Source: Rhodospirillales bacterium (lineage in GTDB: Bacteria; Pseudomonadota; Alphaproteobacteria; Rhodospirillales; Casp-alpha2). From it: a stretch of 64,000 bases of DNA. The translations under genes were made by a program, and so were the position numbers. The notes beneath the pieces were generated by a model. The model ran no database searches and was not told the origin of the DNA. It worked only from the letters and a program-made list of their open reading frames with translations. The stretch covers positions 186,001 to 250,000 of the forward strand of contig JAEPMA010000004.1 of assembly GCA_017644185.1 (NCBI GenBank). Reading direction: 5' to 3'. Shown piece by piece: positions 44,423-52,882 of this stretch (position 1 is its first letter; every line of letters starts with the position of its first letter).

Positions 44423-46951
44423 ATGAGTTTAGCGCCATATCGTCTGGCATGGCGGATCGCCCGGCGCGAGTTGCGCGGCGGGCTCTCCGGGTTTCGGGTT
44501 TTCATGCTGTGTCTCGCACTTGGCGTTGCGGCGATTACTGCGGTTGGATGGACATCATCAGCGATCGTCGGCGGCCTCGCGGCCGATGCCAGAAAGTTAC
44601 TGGGCGGCGACATGGAACTTCGCCTCGTCCACCGCGAAGCTTCGCAAGAGCAGCTCGCTTATCTGGAAAAGAACAGCCGCCAACTTTCCCACACCGTTCG
44701 CCTGCGGGCCATGGCATCGGCACGTGACAATGCGGCGCGCACCCTGATCGAACTTAAATCCGTCGACGACGCCTATCCGCTCGTCGGGAAAATGGCGCTG
44801 ACGCCCACGCTTTCCCGCGACGACATGTTTCGAGCAAACGGCACACGTCCCGGGGCTGTCGTCGACGCCAATCTTTTGGACAAGTTGGGGATCGGCGTCG
44901 GCGACCCGCTCAAGATCGGCAAGGCCGTGTTCACGGTCAACGCGGTGATCGATTCAGAGCCCGACCGGGTCACCAGCGTCATCAATTATGGCCCCAGGGT
45001 AATGATATCCGAATCCGACCTGGCGGCGACTGGACTGGTGCAGCCGGGCAGCCTCATCCGTTATTATTACAGAGTACTTTTCCAACCAGGCACCACGCCG
45101 GTGGCGTGGCGTGACGACCTCAATCAGACGTTTCCCGACGCAGGCTGGCGGGTTCGTGCGGCGAACGAAGCGGCGCCGGGCGTCAGACGGTTCATCGAGC
45201 GCTTGACCCTTTTCATGAGTTTTGTCGGCTACACGGTCTTGTTGGTCGGCGGCGTCGGCATCACACGGGCGGTCAATGCCTATCTGGAAGGTAAAAGCCG
45301 TACGATTGCGACGCTCAAATGCATGGGCGCCGAAGCCGGTCTGATCGTCCGGGTGTATTTGATGCAGGTGTTGGTCCTGACCGGCATTGCGGTTCTTCTG
45401 GGGCTGATCGCCGGCATTGCCCTCCCCCTGGCGGCACTGGTCACCATCACCGACCTTTTGCCCGTTCAGCCGGTCATCTCTTTACACCCACAATCGCTTG
45501 TCACTGCTGCCGCGTTCGGTGTTCTGACATCGGTCACCGCGGCGTTATGGCCACTCGGCCGCGCCCGCGAAGTGCCGGCACGCGATCTGTTCCGGGCCCA
45601 GGCGGCGCCGCTATCCGTCTCGCCGCGGCGGGTGTATCTGCTCTGGATCGGCGTAGGGCTCAGCCTCTTAATCGGACTCGTCTTTCTGACGACCGCGGAG
45701 AAATGGTTCGCGCTTTGGTTCGTCCTCGGCGCCATGATCACGGTCGGGTTGCTTCGCATCGCCGGATCTCTCGTGATCCGGTTCAGCAAACGACTGCATC
45801 CGACGAACGCAATTCTCAGGCTGGTGATTGCCAACATGCACAGACCGGGATCGGCGACCCAGGGTGTCGTCCTTTCGCTCGGCCTGGGTCTCGCCGTGCT
45901 GGTCGCTGTCGTTCAGATCGAAGGCAATATCACCCGTCAAATCGACGAACGTCTTCCCGAGCAAGCCCCCGCTTATTTCTTCATCGATATTCAACCTCAA
46001 CAAGTCGACGCCTTCGACCGCCTCGTCAATGGCATCGCCGGGACCAGCGATCTGAGGCGCGAACCCGTCGTTCGAGGGCGGATTGTCGAAATCAATGGCA
46101 AGCCGGTCAACGAGGTCAACGTCGCGCCGGAAAGCCAATGGGCCGTCCGCGGGGACCGGGCGTTGACGTCGACCGCAGAAATGAAGTCCGATACGGAACT
46201 GGTCGCCGGCGATTGGTGGCCGGCGGACTACAGCGGCCCAGCCCTGATCTCCCTCGACGACGGGCTCGCAAAAGGTTTCGGCGTCGGGGTCGGGGACACA
46301 ATCACGCTCAATATTCTGGGACGACGCATTACGGCAACGATCGCGTCGCTGCGTGAGATCGACTGGCAATCGCTCAGGTTCGATTTCGCGGTGGTGCTCT
46401 CGCCCGGCGTGTTGGAAGGTGCCCCGCATACGCACATCGCCGCAGTCCACGCCACCGAAGCGGCTGAAGCCCCATTGGAAAAAGCCGTCACTGACACCTT
46501 CGACAACGTCTCCGCGATCCATGTGCGCGAGGCGCTTGCCGCCGCGCGTGACCTGATGGAGGGGATCGGCATCGCCATCCGTGCGGTCGCCGGCCTGACC
46601 GTCGTCGCCGGGGCCATCGTTCTGGCCGGCGCCCTCGCCGCGGGACAACAGCGACGGCGCTTTGATGCCGTCGTTTTCAAGGTCTTAGGCGCGACTCGCA
46701 AACGGATCGCTTTGACGTTCGTTCTCGAGTACGGAGCGCTCGGGTTGGTAACCGCAATCTGCGCCTTCGGGGTCGGCACATTAGCCGCCTGGGCGGTCGC
46801 CGAGTTCCTGATGCATCTGCAATGGGCGTGGTTGCCAGGGGAGGCCGCGACGACACTCGCACTGGCACTTTTGGCGACTATTTTACTCGGACTTGCGGGG
46901 TCATGGCGGATTCTTGGCCTCAAGACCGCCCCCTACCTCAGAAATGACTGA
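44423..46951 (+). CDS. FtsX-like ABC permease (YbbP-like)
   Basis: 842 residues: a first membrane segment (about 24-46), a large extracytoplasmic domain, three central segments (about 255-375), a second hydrophobic block (about 400-455), a second large periplasmic domain, and a final three-segment FtsX domain (about 705-835). The duplicated FtsX layout of roughly ten spans is the YbbP type. Complexes of this class do not import solutes; they pull on lipids, lipoproteins or exported peptides. The neighbouring esterase suggests a lipid-linked substrate. Confidence 0.9.
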   Translation: MSLAPYRLAWRIARRELRGGLSGFRVFMLCLALGVAAITAVGWTSSAIVGGLAADARKLLGGDMELRLVHREASQEQLAYLEKNSRQLSHTVRLRAMASARDNAARTLIELKSVDDAYPLVGKMALTPTLSRDDMFRANGTRPGAVVDANLLDKLGIGVGDPLKIGKAVFTVNAVIDSEPDRVTSVINYGPRVMISESDLAATGLVQPGSLIRYYYRVLFQPGTTPVAWRDDLNQTFPDAGWRVRAANEAAPGVRRFIERLTLFMSFVGYTVLLVGGVGITRAVNAYLEGKSRTIATLKCMGAEAGLIVRVYLMQVLVLTGIAVLLGLIAGIALPLAALVTITDLLPVQPVISLHPQSLVTAAAFGVLTSVTAALWPLGRAREVPARDLFRAQAAPLSVSPRRVYLLWIGVGLSLLIGLVFLTTAEKWFALWFVLGAMITVGLLRIAGSLVIRFSKRLHPTNAILRLVIANMHRPGSATQGVVLSLGLGLAVLVAVVQIEGNITRQIDERLPEQAPAYFFIDIQPQQVDAFDRLVNGIAGTSDLRREPVVRGRIVEINGKPVNEVNVAPESQWAVRGDRALTSTAEMKSDTELVAGDWWPADYSGPALISLDDGLAKGFGVGVGDTITLNILGRRITATIASLREIDWQSLRFDFAVVLSPGVLEGAPHTHIAAVHATEAAEAPLEKAVTDTFDNVSAIHVREALAAARDLMEGIGIAIRAVAGLTVVAGAIVLAGALAAGQQRRRFDAVVFKVLGATRKRIALTFVLEYGALGLVTAICAFGVGTLAAWAVAEFLMHLQWAWLPGEAATTLALALLATILLGLAGSWRILGLKTAPYLRND

Positions 46952-47012
46952 AATTAAACGGTTTCTGTCACCCCCTCTAACATGAATTTTTCGTAAGGTT
47001 CTTGGGTTGCAG

Positions 47013-47042
47013 TTGCAAATTGCGCTCCGAGTACCCTATTTT
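47013..47042 (+). promoter_or_regulatory. Candidate promoter of the Bax-inhibitor family gene
   Basis: TTGCAA at 47013-47018 and TATTTT at 47037-47042 with an 18-nt spacer, about 40 nt before the start codon. Moderate match only. Confidence 0.35.
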
Positions 47043-47079
47043 ACTGCAGTATCAACGTCTTGAATCATAGGAGATTCAA

Positions 47080-47814
47080 ATGGCTCTCGGACCTAACAAC
47101 CGTTTCGGTGCCCGCGCCGGGCGGATGACTCATTCGCAGGCTTATGACGCATCGATCGATATGGGTCTGCGTAAATATATGCTGGGCGTCTACAACTACA
47201 TGACGCTCGGCGTGGCCATCACCGGGCTGATGGCCTACGTCGTGTCGACGCAACCGGCCGTGATGCAGGCCATCTTCGGCACCGGTCTTGCCTGGGTCGT
47301 TATGCTGGCCCCCCTCGCCTTCATCCTGGTGCTGAACTTCGGCATCCACAAACTGAGCGCGTCGGCCACACAACTGATGTTCTGGGCGTTCGCCTCGGTC
47401 ATGGGTGTATCGCTGTCGACGATCTTCGTCGCCTACACTGACGCGTCGATTGCCCGCGTATTCTTCATCAGTGCCGGTGCGTTTGCCGGTCTCAGCCTTT
47501 ACGGCTACACCACGAAACGTGACCTGACGGGCTGGGGCTCGTTCCTGGTGATGGGCCTCATCGGTATCATCATCGCCAGCATCGTCAACATCTTCCTGGC
47601 CAGCTCGGCGCTGATGTTCGCGATCTCGGTGGTCGGCGTGCTGGTGTTCGCCGGTCTGACCGCCTACGACACGCAGCGGATCAAGTCGATCTACTATGAA
47701 GGCGACAGCTCGGAAGTCATGACCAAGAAAAGCGTCATGGGCGCGCTGACCCTTTACCTGGACTTCATCAACCTGTTCCTGATGTTGCTGCACCTGTTCG
47801 GCAATCGCGAATAA
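47080..47814 (+). CDS. Bax inhibitor-1 / YccA family membrane protein
   Basis: 244 residues with seven predicted membrane segments from about residue 40 onward. Family landmarks: YMTLGVAITGLMAYVVS near the first span, SVMGVSLSTIFVAY, FISAGAFAGLSLYGYTTKRD, and the C-terminal GLTAYDTQRIKSIYYEG that forms the conserved di-aspartyl/Tyr site. These proteins act as pH-dependent ion leak channels or FtsH modulators. AGGAG precedes the ATG; a strong terminator follows. Confidence 0.95.
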   Translation: MALGPNNRFGARAGRMTHSQAYDASIDMGLRKYMLGVYNYMTLGVAITGLMAYVVSTQPAVMQAIFGTGLAWVVMLAPLAFILVLNFGIHKLSASATQLMFWAFASVMGVSLSTIFVAYTDASIARVFFISAGAFAGLSLYGYTTKRDLTGWGSFLVMGLIGIIIASIVNIFLASSALMFAISVVGVLVFAGLTAYDTQRIKSIYYEGDSSEVMTKKSVMGALTLYLDFINLFLMLLHLFGNRE

Positions 47815-47841
47815 CTAGGTCAAGCAACCCGAAATACAGAA

Positions 47842-47873
47842 CCCCCGGCGCTTCCGCCGGGGGTTTTCGTTTT
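47842..47873 (+). terminator. Rho-independent terminator after the Bax-inhibitor family gene
   Basis: CCCCCGGCG-CTTC-CGCCGGGGG stem-loop followed by TTTTCGTTTT. It lies 28 nt past the stop codon. Confidence 0.9.
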
Positions 47874-47927
47874 GCAGATGCATCGATTTGCTCATCCGAT
47901 GGCAACAGCGCCTTCCACCAATGCCTG

Positions 47928-49358
47928 CTATTTAACCGCTTCCCCAGTTCCGCCTCCAGCTGGATGCCAAGTAAAGCGAATGCAAGTTCCTCTGCCATCA
48001 CCTTCACCAATGATGGATATCGTGCCGTTATTGCCTTGAACAAGGCGCTTGGTAATGGCGAGACCCATGCCACTCCCCTCAATGACGTCACGCGGTTTAA
48101 GCGTCTGGAACATCTCAAATACGCGTTCACGGTATTTCGGCGGGATACCCGGACCGTCATCGCAAATGATGAACGCATGGCCATTGAACAATTCCTCAGA
48201 GGTGATTTCGATCCTGCCGCTTTCACTGTCATGGTGTTTCACGGCATTGCTGATCAGATTAAAGAAAACGTGTGCCAAAGGTGTTCTTGGTGAACAGATA
48301 ACCGGCATATCTTCTGCGACCACCATATTAAAGCCGGGGGGGAGTTGGAGATCCTCTTTCATATCTCTCAACATTTCACCGACGTCGACGGTCTCGAAGG
48401 CAATTTCCGCGCGCCCGGCGCGGGAATATGCGAGCAAATCGTCGAGTAATGACTCCAATCTCGTGATCCGACGCCTCATCATATGGATGTGTTCTCGTGA
48501 TTCATCCGTTAACGCCGCACCAGCATCCTCTTCAAGCCAGGTCGCAAGATTGTCGATCCCGCGCAATGGCGCCTTGAAGTCGTGCGACGCGACATAGACG
48601 AAACTGTCCAGGTCGGCACGTTCCTGTTCCATTTTACGAACTGCGTCCGCCAGTCGAATGCGCGCTTGTTCGACGGCCTGGAATACCCGCCCGATGTCGC
48701 CGTCCGCATCGAATTGGACGGGGTTGGTGAGTTCTCCCTCGCCAACCCTGACGATTTCCGTCGACAGCCGCTCGACATTTGCCGTGATTACCCTGAGAAC
48801 TCGAAGATAAAGGATGACCATCAAAACAATGCCGGACAGCAAAACGCCGGTTACGACCACCGTTCCCCACAACGCGAACGATTCCTGGCGTTCCCGATAG
48901 ATCGAAGATATCCGGTCTTTAAGCGCCGACAGAGCCAGTATCTGGTTCAGCAGCCTCGACAGGGCGGCGCGTTTCGCCGCCGCGGCCCGCGCCGGTTCGG
49001 GTATCGCACTTTCGATCCGCGTCAGTTTGCCAAACACAGAGCCCAGGGTCGTGAGCCGCGTTTTTAGTTCGGGCAGGAGACGCGCCGATTCCGGATTCCT
49101 GACCCTCGCATTGTCCAGAAAAGAGCCCAAGCTTTCATGTCGATCCTGCCATTGCTTCAAGGCTCTCGGGGTCCCAGTCGCGAGGTACTCCGTTGTCAAA
49201 TACTGAAGGTCGTTAAGGCCGTTACTCAGCTCCTCGGCAAGGCGGCTTTCCCGGTCCAGGCTCAGATACATTTGCAGGACCGCAAACACAACAACGGTAA
49301 TCACCAGCACGGTGACGATTCCGCTGACCATGACTTTCTTGACCTGACGACGCATCAT
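47928..49358 (-). CDS. Membrane sensor histidine kinase paired with a periplasmic binding protein
   Basis: 476 residues. Two membrane segments (about 9-31 and 163-186) flank an all-helical periplasmic domain of about 130 residues, CHASE3-like by its layout. HAMP region, dimerisation domain with His259 in VYVASHDFKAPLRGID, then ATPase motifs: N-box NLISNAVKHHD, G1 CDDGPGIPPKY and G2 GSGMGLAITKRL. The gene begins 7 nt after an NMT1-type periplasmic binding protein gene, suggesting that the binding protein loads the sensor. No response regulator is in this operon; a single-domain one lies 3 kb away on the other strand. Confidence 0.92.
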   Translation of the reverse strand: MMRRQVKKVMVSGIVTVLVITVVVFAVLQMYLSLDRESRLAEELSNGLNDLQYLTTEYLATGTPRALKQWQDRHESLGSFLDNARVRNPESARLLPELKTRLTTLGSVFGKLTRIESAIPEPARAAAAKRAALSRLLNQILALSALKDRISSIYRERQESFALWGTVVVTGVLLSGIVLMVILYLRVLRVITANVERLSTEIVRVGEGELTNPVQFDADGDIGRVFQAVEQARIRLADAVRKMEQERADLDSFVYVASHDFKAPLRGIDNLATWLEEDAGAALTDESREHIHMMRRRITRLESLLDDLLAYSRAGRAEIAFETVDVGEMLRDMKEDLQLPPGFNMVVAEDMPVICSPRTPLAHVFFNLISNAVKHHDSESGRIEITSEELFNGHAFIICDDGPGIPPKYRERVFEMFQTLKPRDVIEGSGMGLAITKRLVQGNNGTISIIGEGDGRGTCIRFTWHPAGGGTGEAVK

Positions 49359-49365
49359 GGCGGGA

Positions 49366-50364
49366 TTACTTGATCAACTTGACGGCGCCGGGAGCGACCG
49401 ACGATAACGGCCCTGCATCAACGGCGTCCAGAAAATCAGGCACACGGGTGCCGCTTGCATGCCCTTTCTCGATCAGCCATTGCGCCTCCTGCTCCATCAG
49501 GCTGATAAGATTCTGCAAGATTGTGACCTCTAATACGTACTTGTTCCACGTCTCCCGGACGAACACCGGATCAAGCCGGAAGCGCGTAGAGATGATCTCC
49601 TGTGCCTCCGCCGGGTTTTTTGCCGCGAAACTTTCCGCATCCAGCAAAGCCTCTAGCACGGCGCGGGTCTCGCTTTGGTGGGTCTCGATCCAGTTACCCA
49701 TCCCCGCGAGAACAAAGTGGTAATAATAACTGTCCTGCTCCGGCAGCATGAAGAAATTGTCGCCCAGGATCTGCTTGGACTTGTAGACAAAAGGCTCCCA
49801 TACCATCGCCGCGTCGATGGAACCTTTTGCGATCTCGTTGACGATATCCGGTGCACGCAGATTGACGATTGTCGAATCGGTTTCGGCGAGGCCGTTGATC
49901 GCTAGGATCTCACCCAGAAAGAACTCACCAACACCACGCCTCGTCACGCCGATCCGTTTGCCGACGAGATCCCCGATATGTTCAATATCACGGTCCTTAC
50001 GGGCGAACAGGTTCGCCGAATTCACCCGTGCGATCGAAGCGATCAATTTCAAGCCGCGATGCGACATCAGATTTGACACAAACGCGAATTCGGAACTATT
50101 GCCGAAGTGAAGCTCGCCTGCCGCAAGGGCACGCGAGGCACTTACCCCGGATGAAAATTCGAGCAGCTTGACGTCGACACCACGGGCTTCGAAAAAACCC
50201 TTCTTTTCGGCGATCCACATCAAATGCCCTGTAGGAGTAGAGCCGATGATTACCTCTTCGGCGCATGCCCGGGATGTCAGCACATTCAACGCTGCCAGTG
50301 CCAAAACGAATACCGGAATTATTCCGGATAACCTGGACGGCACCGAACGAAGAACAAACGACAT
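49366..50364 (-). CDS. Orphan NMT1/SsuA-type periplasmic substrate-binding protein
   Basis: 332 residues with a signal peptide ending near SRACA. The mature protein, IIGSTPTGHLMWIAEKKGFF then VDVKLLEFSSGVSASRALAA, is the standard first lobe of SsuA/TauA/ThiY-like binding proteins; ANLFARKDRDIEHIGDLVGK and KRIGVTRRGVGEFFLGEIL continue the pattern. No permease or ATPase gene is nearby; the next gene is a sensor kinase. The start is chosen for GGGAGG 11 bases upstream; earlier ATGs exist. Ligand class could be a sulfonate, nitrate, pyrimidine or aromatic acid. Confidence 0.88.
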   Translation of the reverse strand: MSFVLRSVPSRLSGIIPVFVLALAALNVLTSRACAEEVIIGSTPTGHLMWIAEKKGFFEARGVDVKLLEFSSGVSASRALAAGELHFGNSSEFAFVSNLMSHRGLKLIASIARVNSANLFARKDRDIEHIGDLVGKRIGVTRRGVGEFFLGEILAINGLAETDSTIVNLRAPDIVNEIAKGSIDAAMVWEPFVYKSKQILGDNFFMLPEQDSYYYHFVLAGMGNWIETHQSETRAVLEALLDAESFAAKNPAEAQEIISTRFRLDPVFVRETWNKYVLEVTILQNLISLMEQEAQWLIEKGHASGTRVPDFLDAVDAGPLSSVAPGAVKLIK

Positions 50365-50733
50365 GCTTGTTGAGCCTCCCGGAAGATCTGGCACTATTTT
50401 AGGCATCGTACTTACCCGGCTCGAGATCGTCGACACCCGTCGACCGAGGGCGTCCCAATCCGTCCGAACAGACCTTGTTATATAGCGGGCAATGCAGGCA
50501 AACGAGTTTCTTCGCTACATACTTTACATTTTTAAATCGAAGAATTGTTCACGAATCACGGGTATACTCTATCAACGGCAACCATTGATCTTGAATGATA
50601 AAATGGCTGTGTCGTGGCGTGTTTGTCAGGAAAACCCCTTGATCCAAAGGCAACATCCGGGAACAATCCAGGCGCAGTATGCACTTCCGTACATTGAAAA
50701 CTGAACCAACCCGCGGTTTGTCGAGGTTATTTC
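50365..50733. promoter_or_regulatory. Divergent regulatory region of the signalling island
   Basis: A 369-nt gap between two divergent operons. It contains TACATACTTTACATTT at 50516-50531, a close copy of a sequence before the 51610 gene. Small open frames inside (for example 50492-50704) have no coding character I would trust. No tRNA or known RNA was seen. Confidence 0.5.
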
Positions 50734-51465
50734 ATGGCGTCAAATGACGGCCCCGAAAAGAACGGATTTACACGTCGTCACGAGAACGATGTACTTCGCG
50801 ATTTCGCACACGAAATCCGTACACCGCTCAACGGGATGCTTGGCTATTCACAAATGATAGAGATCGCCCTGAATGAGGGCGCAGACGCCGAGAAGATCGG
50901 GGCGTGCAACGAAAACTTCAAGACGGCGACTTTGCGCCTGCTGCAAATATGCGAACGCGTTTTGGACGAAGCGGTTTCCGGCGAGGCCGTCATCGCACGC
51001 GAGCCCGTGGACGGGCACGAATTGGCGACTTCAGTTGTCGACACCTTCAAGGCTCTCGCCATGCAACGCGGGATCGAGCTAACGTGTGACTTCCCTTCCG
51101 ATTTCCCTCAGTTGCACACCGACCCACTCTTGCTCGGCCAGGCGCTGTCCAATCTGGTCAGCAACGCCATCAAGTTCACACCCAAAGGAGGGAGCGTGAA
51201 GGTACGCGGCGAACGCAGCAACGATGACAAAGCGTTGATTTTCGTGGTGCAGGATACCGGTGACGGCATTCCCGCAGACTTACTGTTACGGATGCGGCGT
51301 GGAGAGTACGTCTCTACGGCACACTACCACGACCATAAAGGGTGGGGGCGTGGCCTTCGAATCGCCGATGGTCTGTGCAAGAATATTGGCGCGTCGCTCA
51401 GCTTCGAGCCCGCAAGGACTGGCGGCACGGTCGCGATGATCACAATCCCACTCGACAATCCTTGA
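50734..51465 (+). CDS. Soluble histidine kinase lacking a sensor domain
   Basis: 243 residues made only of a dimerisation domain and an ATPase domain. Phospho-acceptor His26 in LRDFAHEIRTPLNGMLGYSQ, N-box NLVSNAIKFTPKGG, G1 VQDTGDGIPADL and a G2-like GWGRGLRIADGL. No membrane segment and no PAS or GAF domain. It must take its signal from another protein. The two following genes, coiled-coil and receiver-only, are natural partners. Alternative: a phosphatase-dominant or decoy kinase. Confidence 0.9.
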   Translation: MASNDGPEKNGFTRRHENDVLRDFAHEIRTPLNGMLGYSQMIEIALNEGADAEKIGACNENFKTATLRLLQICERVLDEAVSGEAVIAREPVDGHELATSVVDTFKALAMQRGIELTCDFPSDFPQLHTDPLLLGQALSNLVSNAIKFTPKGGSVKVRGERSNDDKALIFVVQDTGDGIPADLLLRMRRGEYVSTAHYHDHKGWGRGLRIADGLCKNIGASLSFEPARTGGTVAMITIPLDNP

Positions 51466-51494
51466 TGAGCCCTACTGGCCCGGGTCGACCACCG

Positions 51495-51513
51495 TTTACA
51501 TAACTTTACATTT
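51495..51513 (+). promoter_or_regulatory. TTTACAT direct repeat shared with the 50.5-kb promoter
   Basis: Two TTTACAT copies start 10 nt apart (51495 and 51505) within a stretch that, apart from one base, repeats the sequence at 50516-50531. Both lie upstream of genes of the same signalling island. Confidence 0.35.
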
Positions 51514-51567
51514 CTTTTTCCGCGGAAAATCCGTGGCTTACACAATCCATTGATACTCCCAGCAGCG

Positions 51568-51586
51568 ATCGGTCGCCCCGACCGAT
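51568..51586 (+). repeat. Perfect inverted repeat before the coiled-coil gene
   Basis: ATCGGTCG-CCC-CGACCGAT, 23 nt before the start codon, without a T-run. Candidate operator or leader hairpin. Confidence 0.4.
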
Positions 51587-51609
51587 GACGTTGTACGGAT
51601 ACGCTGTTG

Positions 51610-52041
51610 ATGGCGAGTGAGAAACATACCGAACTGGAATTGCTGCAATCGGCACTTGAGTTGATCGAGTTGCAGAACGAAGAGTTGGCTCGGCTCCGCA
51701 ACCTTCTGACCGAAGGCGGCGAACTGAACCGGCGTCAACTCAACGAAGTCAAACAGGCAAGTGACAGAACAGGCGAAATGAGCCGTTTGCTCACGGATTC
51801 CGACGAAGGTATCGATGCGGCGTTGAAGGTGCTCGATGCCATGAAGCAGAACCTTTCACGAATTGACACCGCCGCCACGACAGCCATCCAAAAGTTCTCC
51901 GAGATCGGATTCTCAGGCCACATCACTGGCGAGATCAAGGCGCTTTCGAATGCCGTTACCGACGCGAACGACGTCCCATTCATCGAGGCCCATGAACGCT
52001 ATCTCAGAGACCTGAAGAACAGAATTAACGGAAAACTTTAA
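51610..52041 (+). CDS. Coiled-coil protein of the kinase/receiver module
   Basis: 143 residues, nearly all helical, with two heptad-rich stretches: ELELLQSALELIELQNEELA near the start and a second around DAALKVLDAMKQNLSRID. No His-box typical of an Hpt domain and no membrane segment. Family not recognised. The layout (long helical hairpin, short C-terminal helix) recalls scaffold or phosphatase proteins of chemotaxis-type systems, but no CheZ motif is visible. It is 12 nt ahead of the response regulator gene. Confidence 0.75.
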   Translation: MASEKHTELELLQSALELIELQNEELARLRNLLTEGGELNRRQLNEVKQASDRTGEMSRLLTDSDEGIDAALKVLDAMKQNLSRIDTAATTAIQKFSEIGFSGHITGEIKALSNAVTDANDVPFIEAHERYLRDLKNRINGKL

Positions 52042-52053
52042 GAGGCAGCATCA

Positions 52054-52590
52054 ATGGTAAAAGCGTTACCAGATCTGGATATCTCGTCACTCAATGTACT
52101 TATCATCGAAGACAACAAGTACATGCAGCTCATCCTGACCGAGATTCTCCGTGCCTTCCGGGTCCGAAATATCCGCACCGCGGTTGATGGCGCCGATGCA
52201 CTTGATGAGCTCAAAACTTTCGCCGCCGATATCGTGCTGTGTGACTGGGAAATGATGCCGATCACAGGGATCGAATTCACGAGCATGGTGCGGACGATGA
52301 GCGACGTCGCTAATCCTTACGTCTCGATCATTCTCATCACCGGCCACACCGAAGCGGAAAAGGTTCGCTACGCCCGTGATCAGGGCGTGACCGAGTTTCT
52401 CGCTAAACCCGTGTCCGCGGCTAAATTGTATGAGCGGATATGTTCCGTGATCATGAACCCCCGGCAGTTCATCAAAACGAAGAAATACAACGGTCCTGAC
52501 CGCAGACGCGGCTCCAAACTCGTAACCGAAGCGCGGCGCCGCTCGAACGATACACCGGTAGAAGACGACAGCGAACAATTGAGCGCCTAG
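52054..52590 (+). CDS. Single-domain response regulator with a GPDRRR tail
   Basis: 178 residues. The receiver has Asp20, phospho-acceptor Asp64 in VLCDWEMMPITGIEF, the Thr/Ser switch in ILITGHTE and Lys118 in EFLAKPV. After it comes the segment NPRQFIKTKKYNGPDRRRGS, characteristic of an alphaproteobacterial CheY-like family, and a disordered charged end. No DNA-binding or enzymatic output. It probably acts by protein contact or as a phosphate relay or sink. Confidence 0.9.
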   Translation: MVKALPDLDISSLNVLIIEDNKYMQLILTEILRAFRVRNIRTAVDGADALDELKTFAADIVLCDWEMMPITGIEFTSMVRTMSDVANPYVSIILITGHTEAEKVRYARDQGVTEFLAKPVSAAKLYERICSVIMNPRQFIKTKKYNGPDRRRGSKLVTEARRRSNDTPVEDDSEQLSA

Positions 52591-52608
52591 CCGGTTGAGC
52601 CACCCCGA

Positions 52609-52866
52609 TTATTTAATGCAGCCCCAGACATCTTCGGGGCTGATATCGGCCATCGGTTTATCGATCTTCCAGGTTCGGCGCTCATCCCCACCCCCCATCA
52701 CGGCGATAACCGTTTCCACGTCCGGACAGCCGTCCTCGTGGCAATGCAGCTCCGAGACCATCACCGTTGCGCTTTCAGGCACACGCAGATATTCGCGTGC
52801 CAACGCTTTGATACGCTGTGCGTCACCTGTCGCCTTTGGGCGCGAGAGACCGAGTATGTCGTCCAT
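52609..52866 (-). CDS. Small Cys-containing protein at the end of the cyanate/metallochaperone operon
   Basis: 85 residues. The second half reads VMVSELHCHEDGCPDVETVI, with cysteines spaced C-x4-C, then RRTWKIDKPMADISPEDVWG. I recall this pattern from small proteins next to CobW-type GTPases, but I cannot name the family. The C-x4-C with a preceding His could bind a metal. GAAGGAG precedes the ATG. It lies 16 nt after the WD40 gene on the same strand. Confidence 0.68.
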   Translation of the reverse strand: MDDILGLSRPKATGDAQRIKALAREYLRVPESATVMVSELHCHEDGCPDVETVIAVMGGGDERRTWKIDKPMADISPEDVWGCIK

Positions 52867-52882
52867 GCCTAGTCTCCTTCGC

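Noticed and set aside
45319-46648. Long frames on both strands inside the FtsX-like permease gene
   Set aside because: Overlap a well-supported 842-residue protein; Arg-rich or Asp/Gly-rich shadow composition.
50389-50405. TGGCACTATTTTAGGCA as a second sigma-54 promoter
   Set aside because: The -12 element has GG instead of GC and lacks TTGC; spacing alone is not enough.
50492-50704. 70-codon frame in the divergent signalling-island promoter
   Set aside because: No ribosome site, atypical composition, no homology signal; the region carries promoter-like repeats instead.
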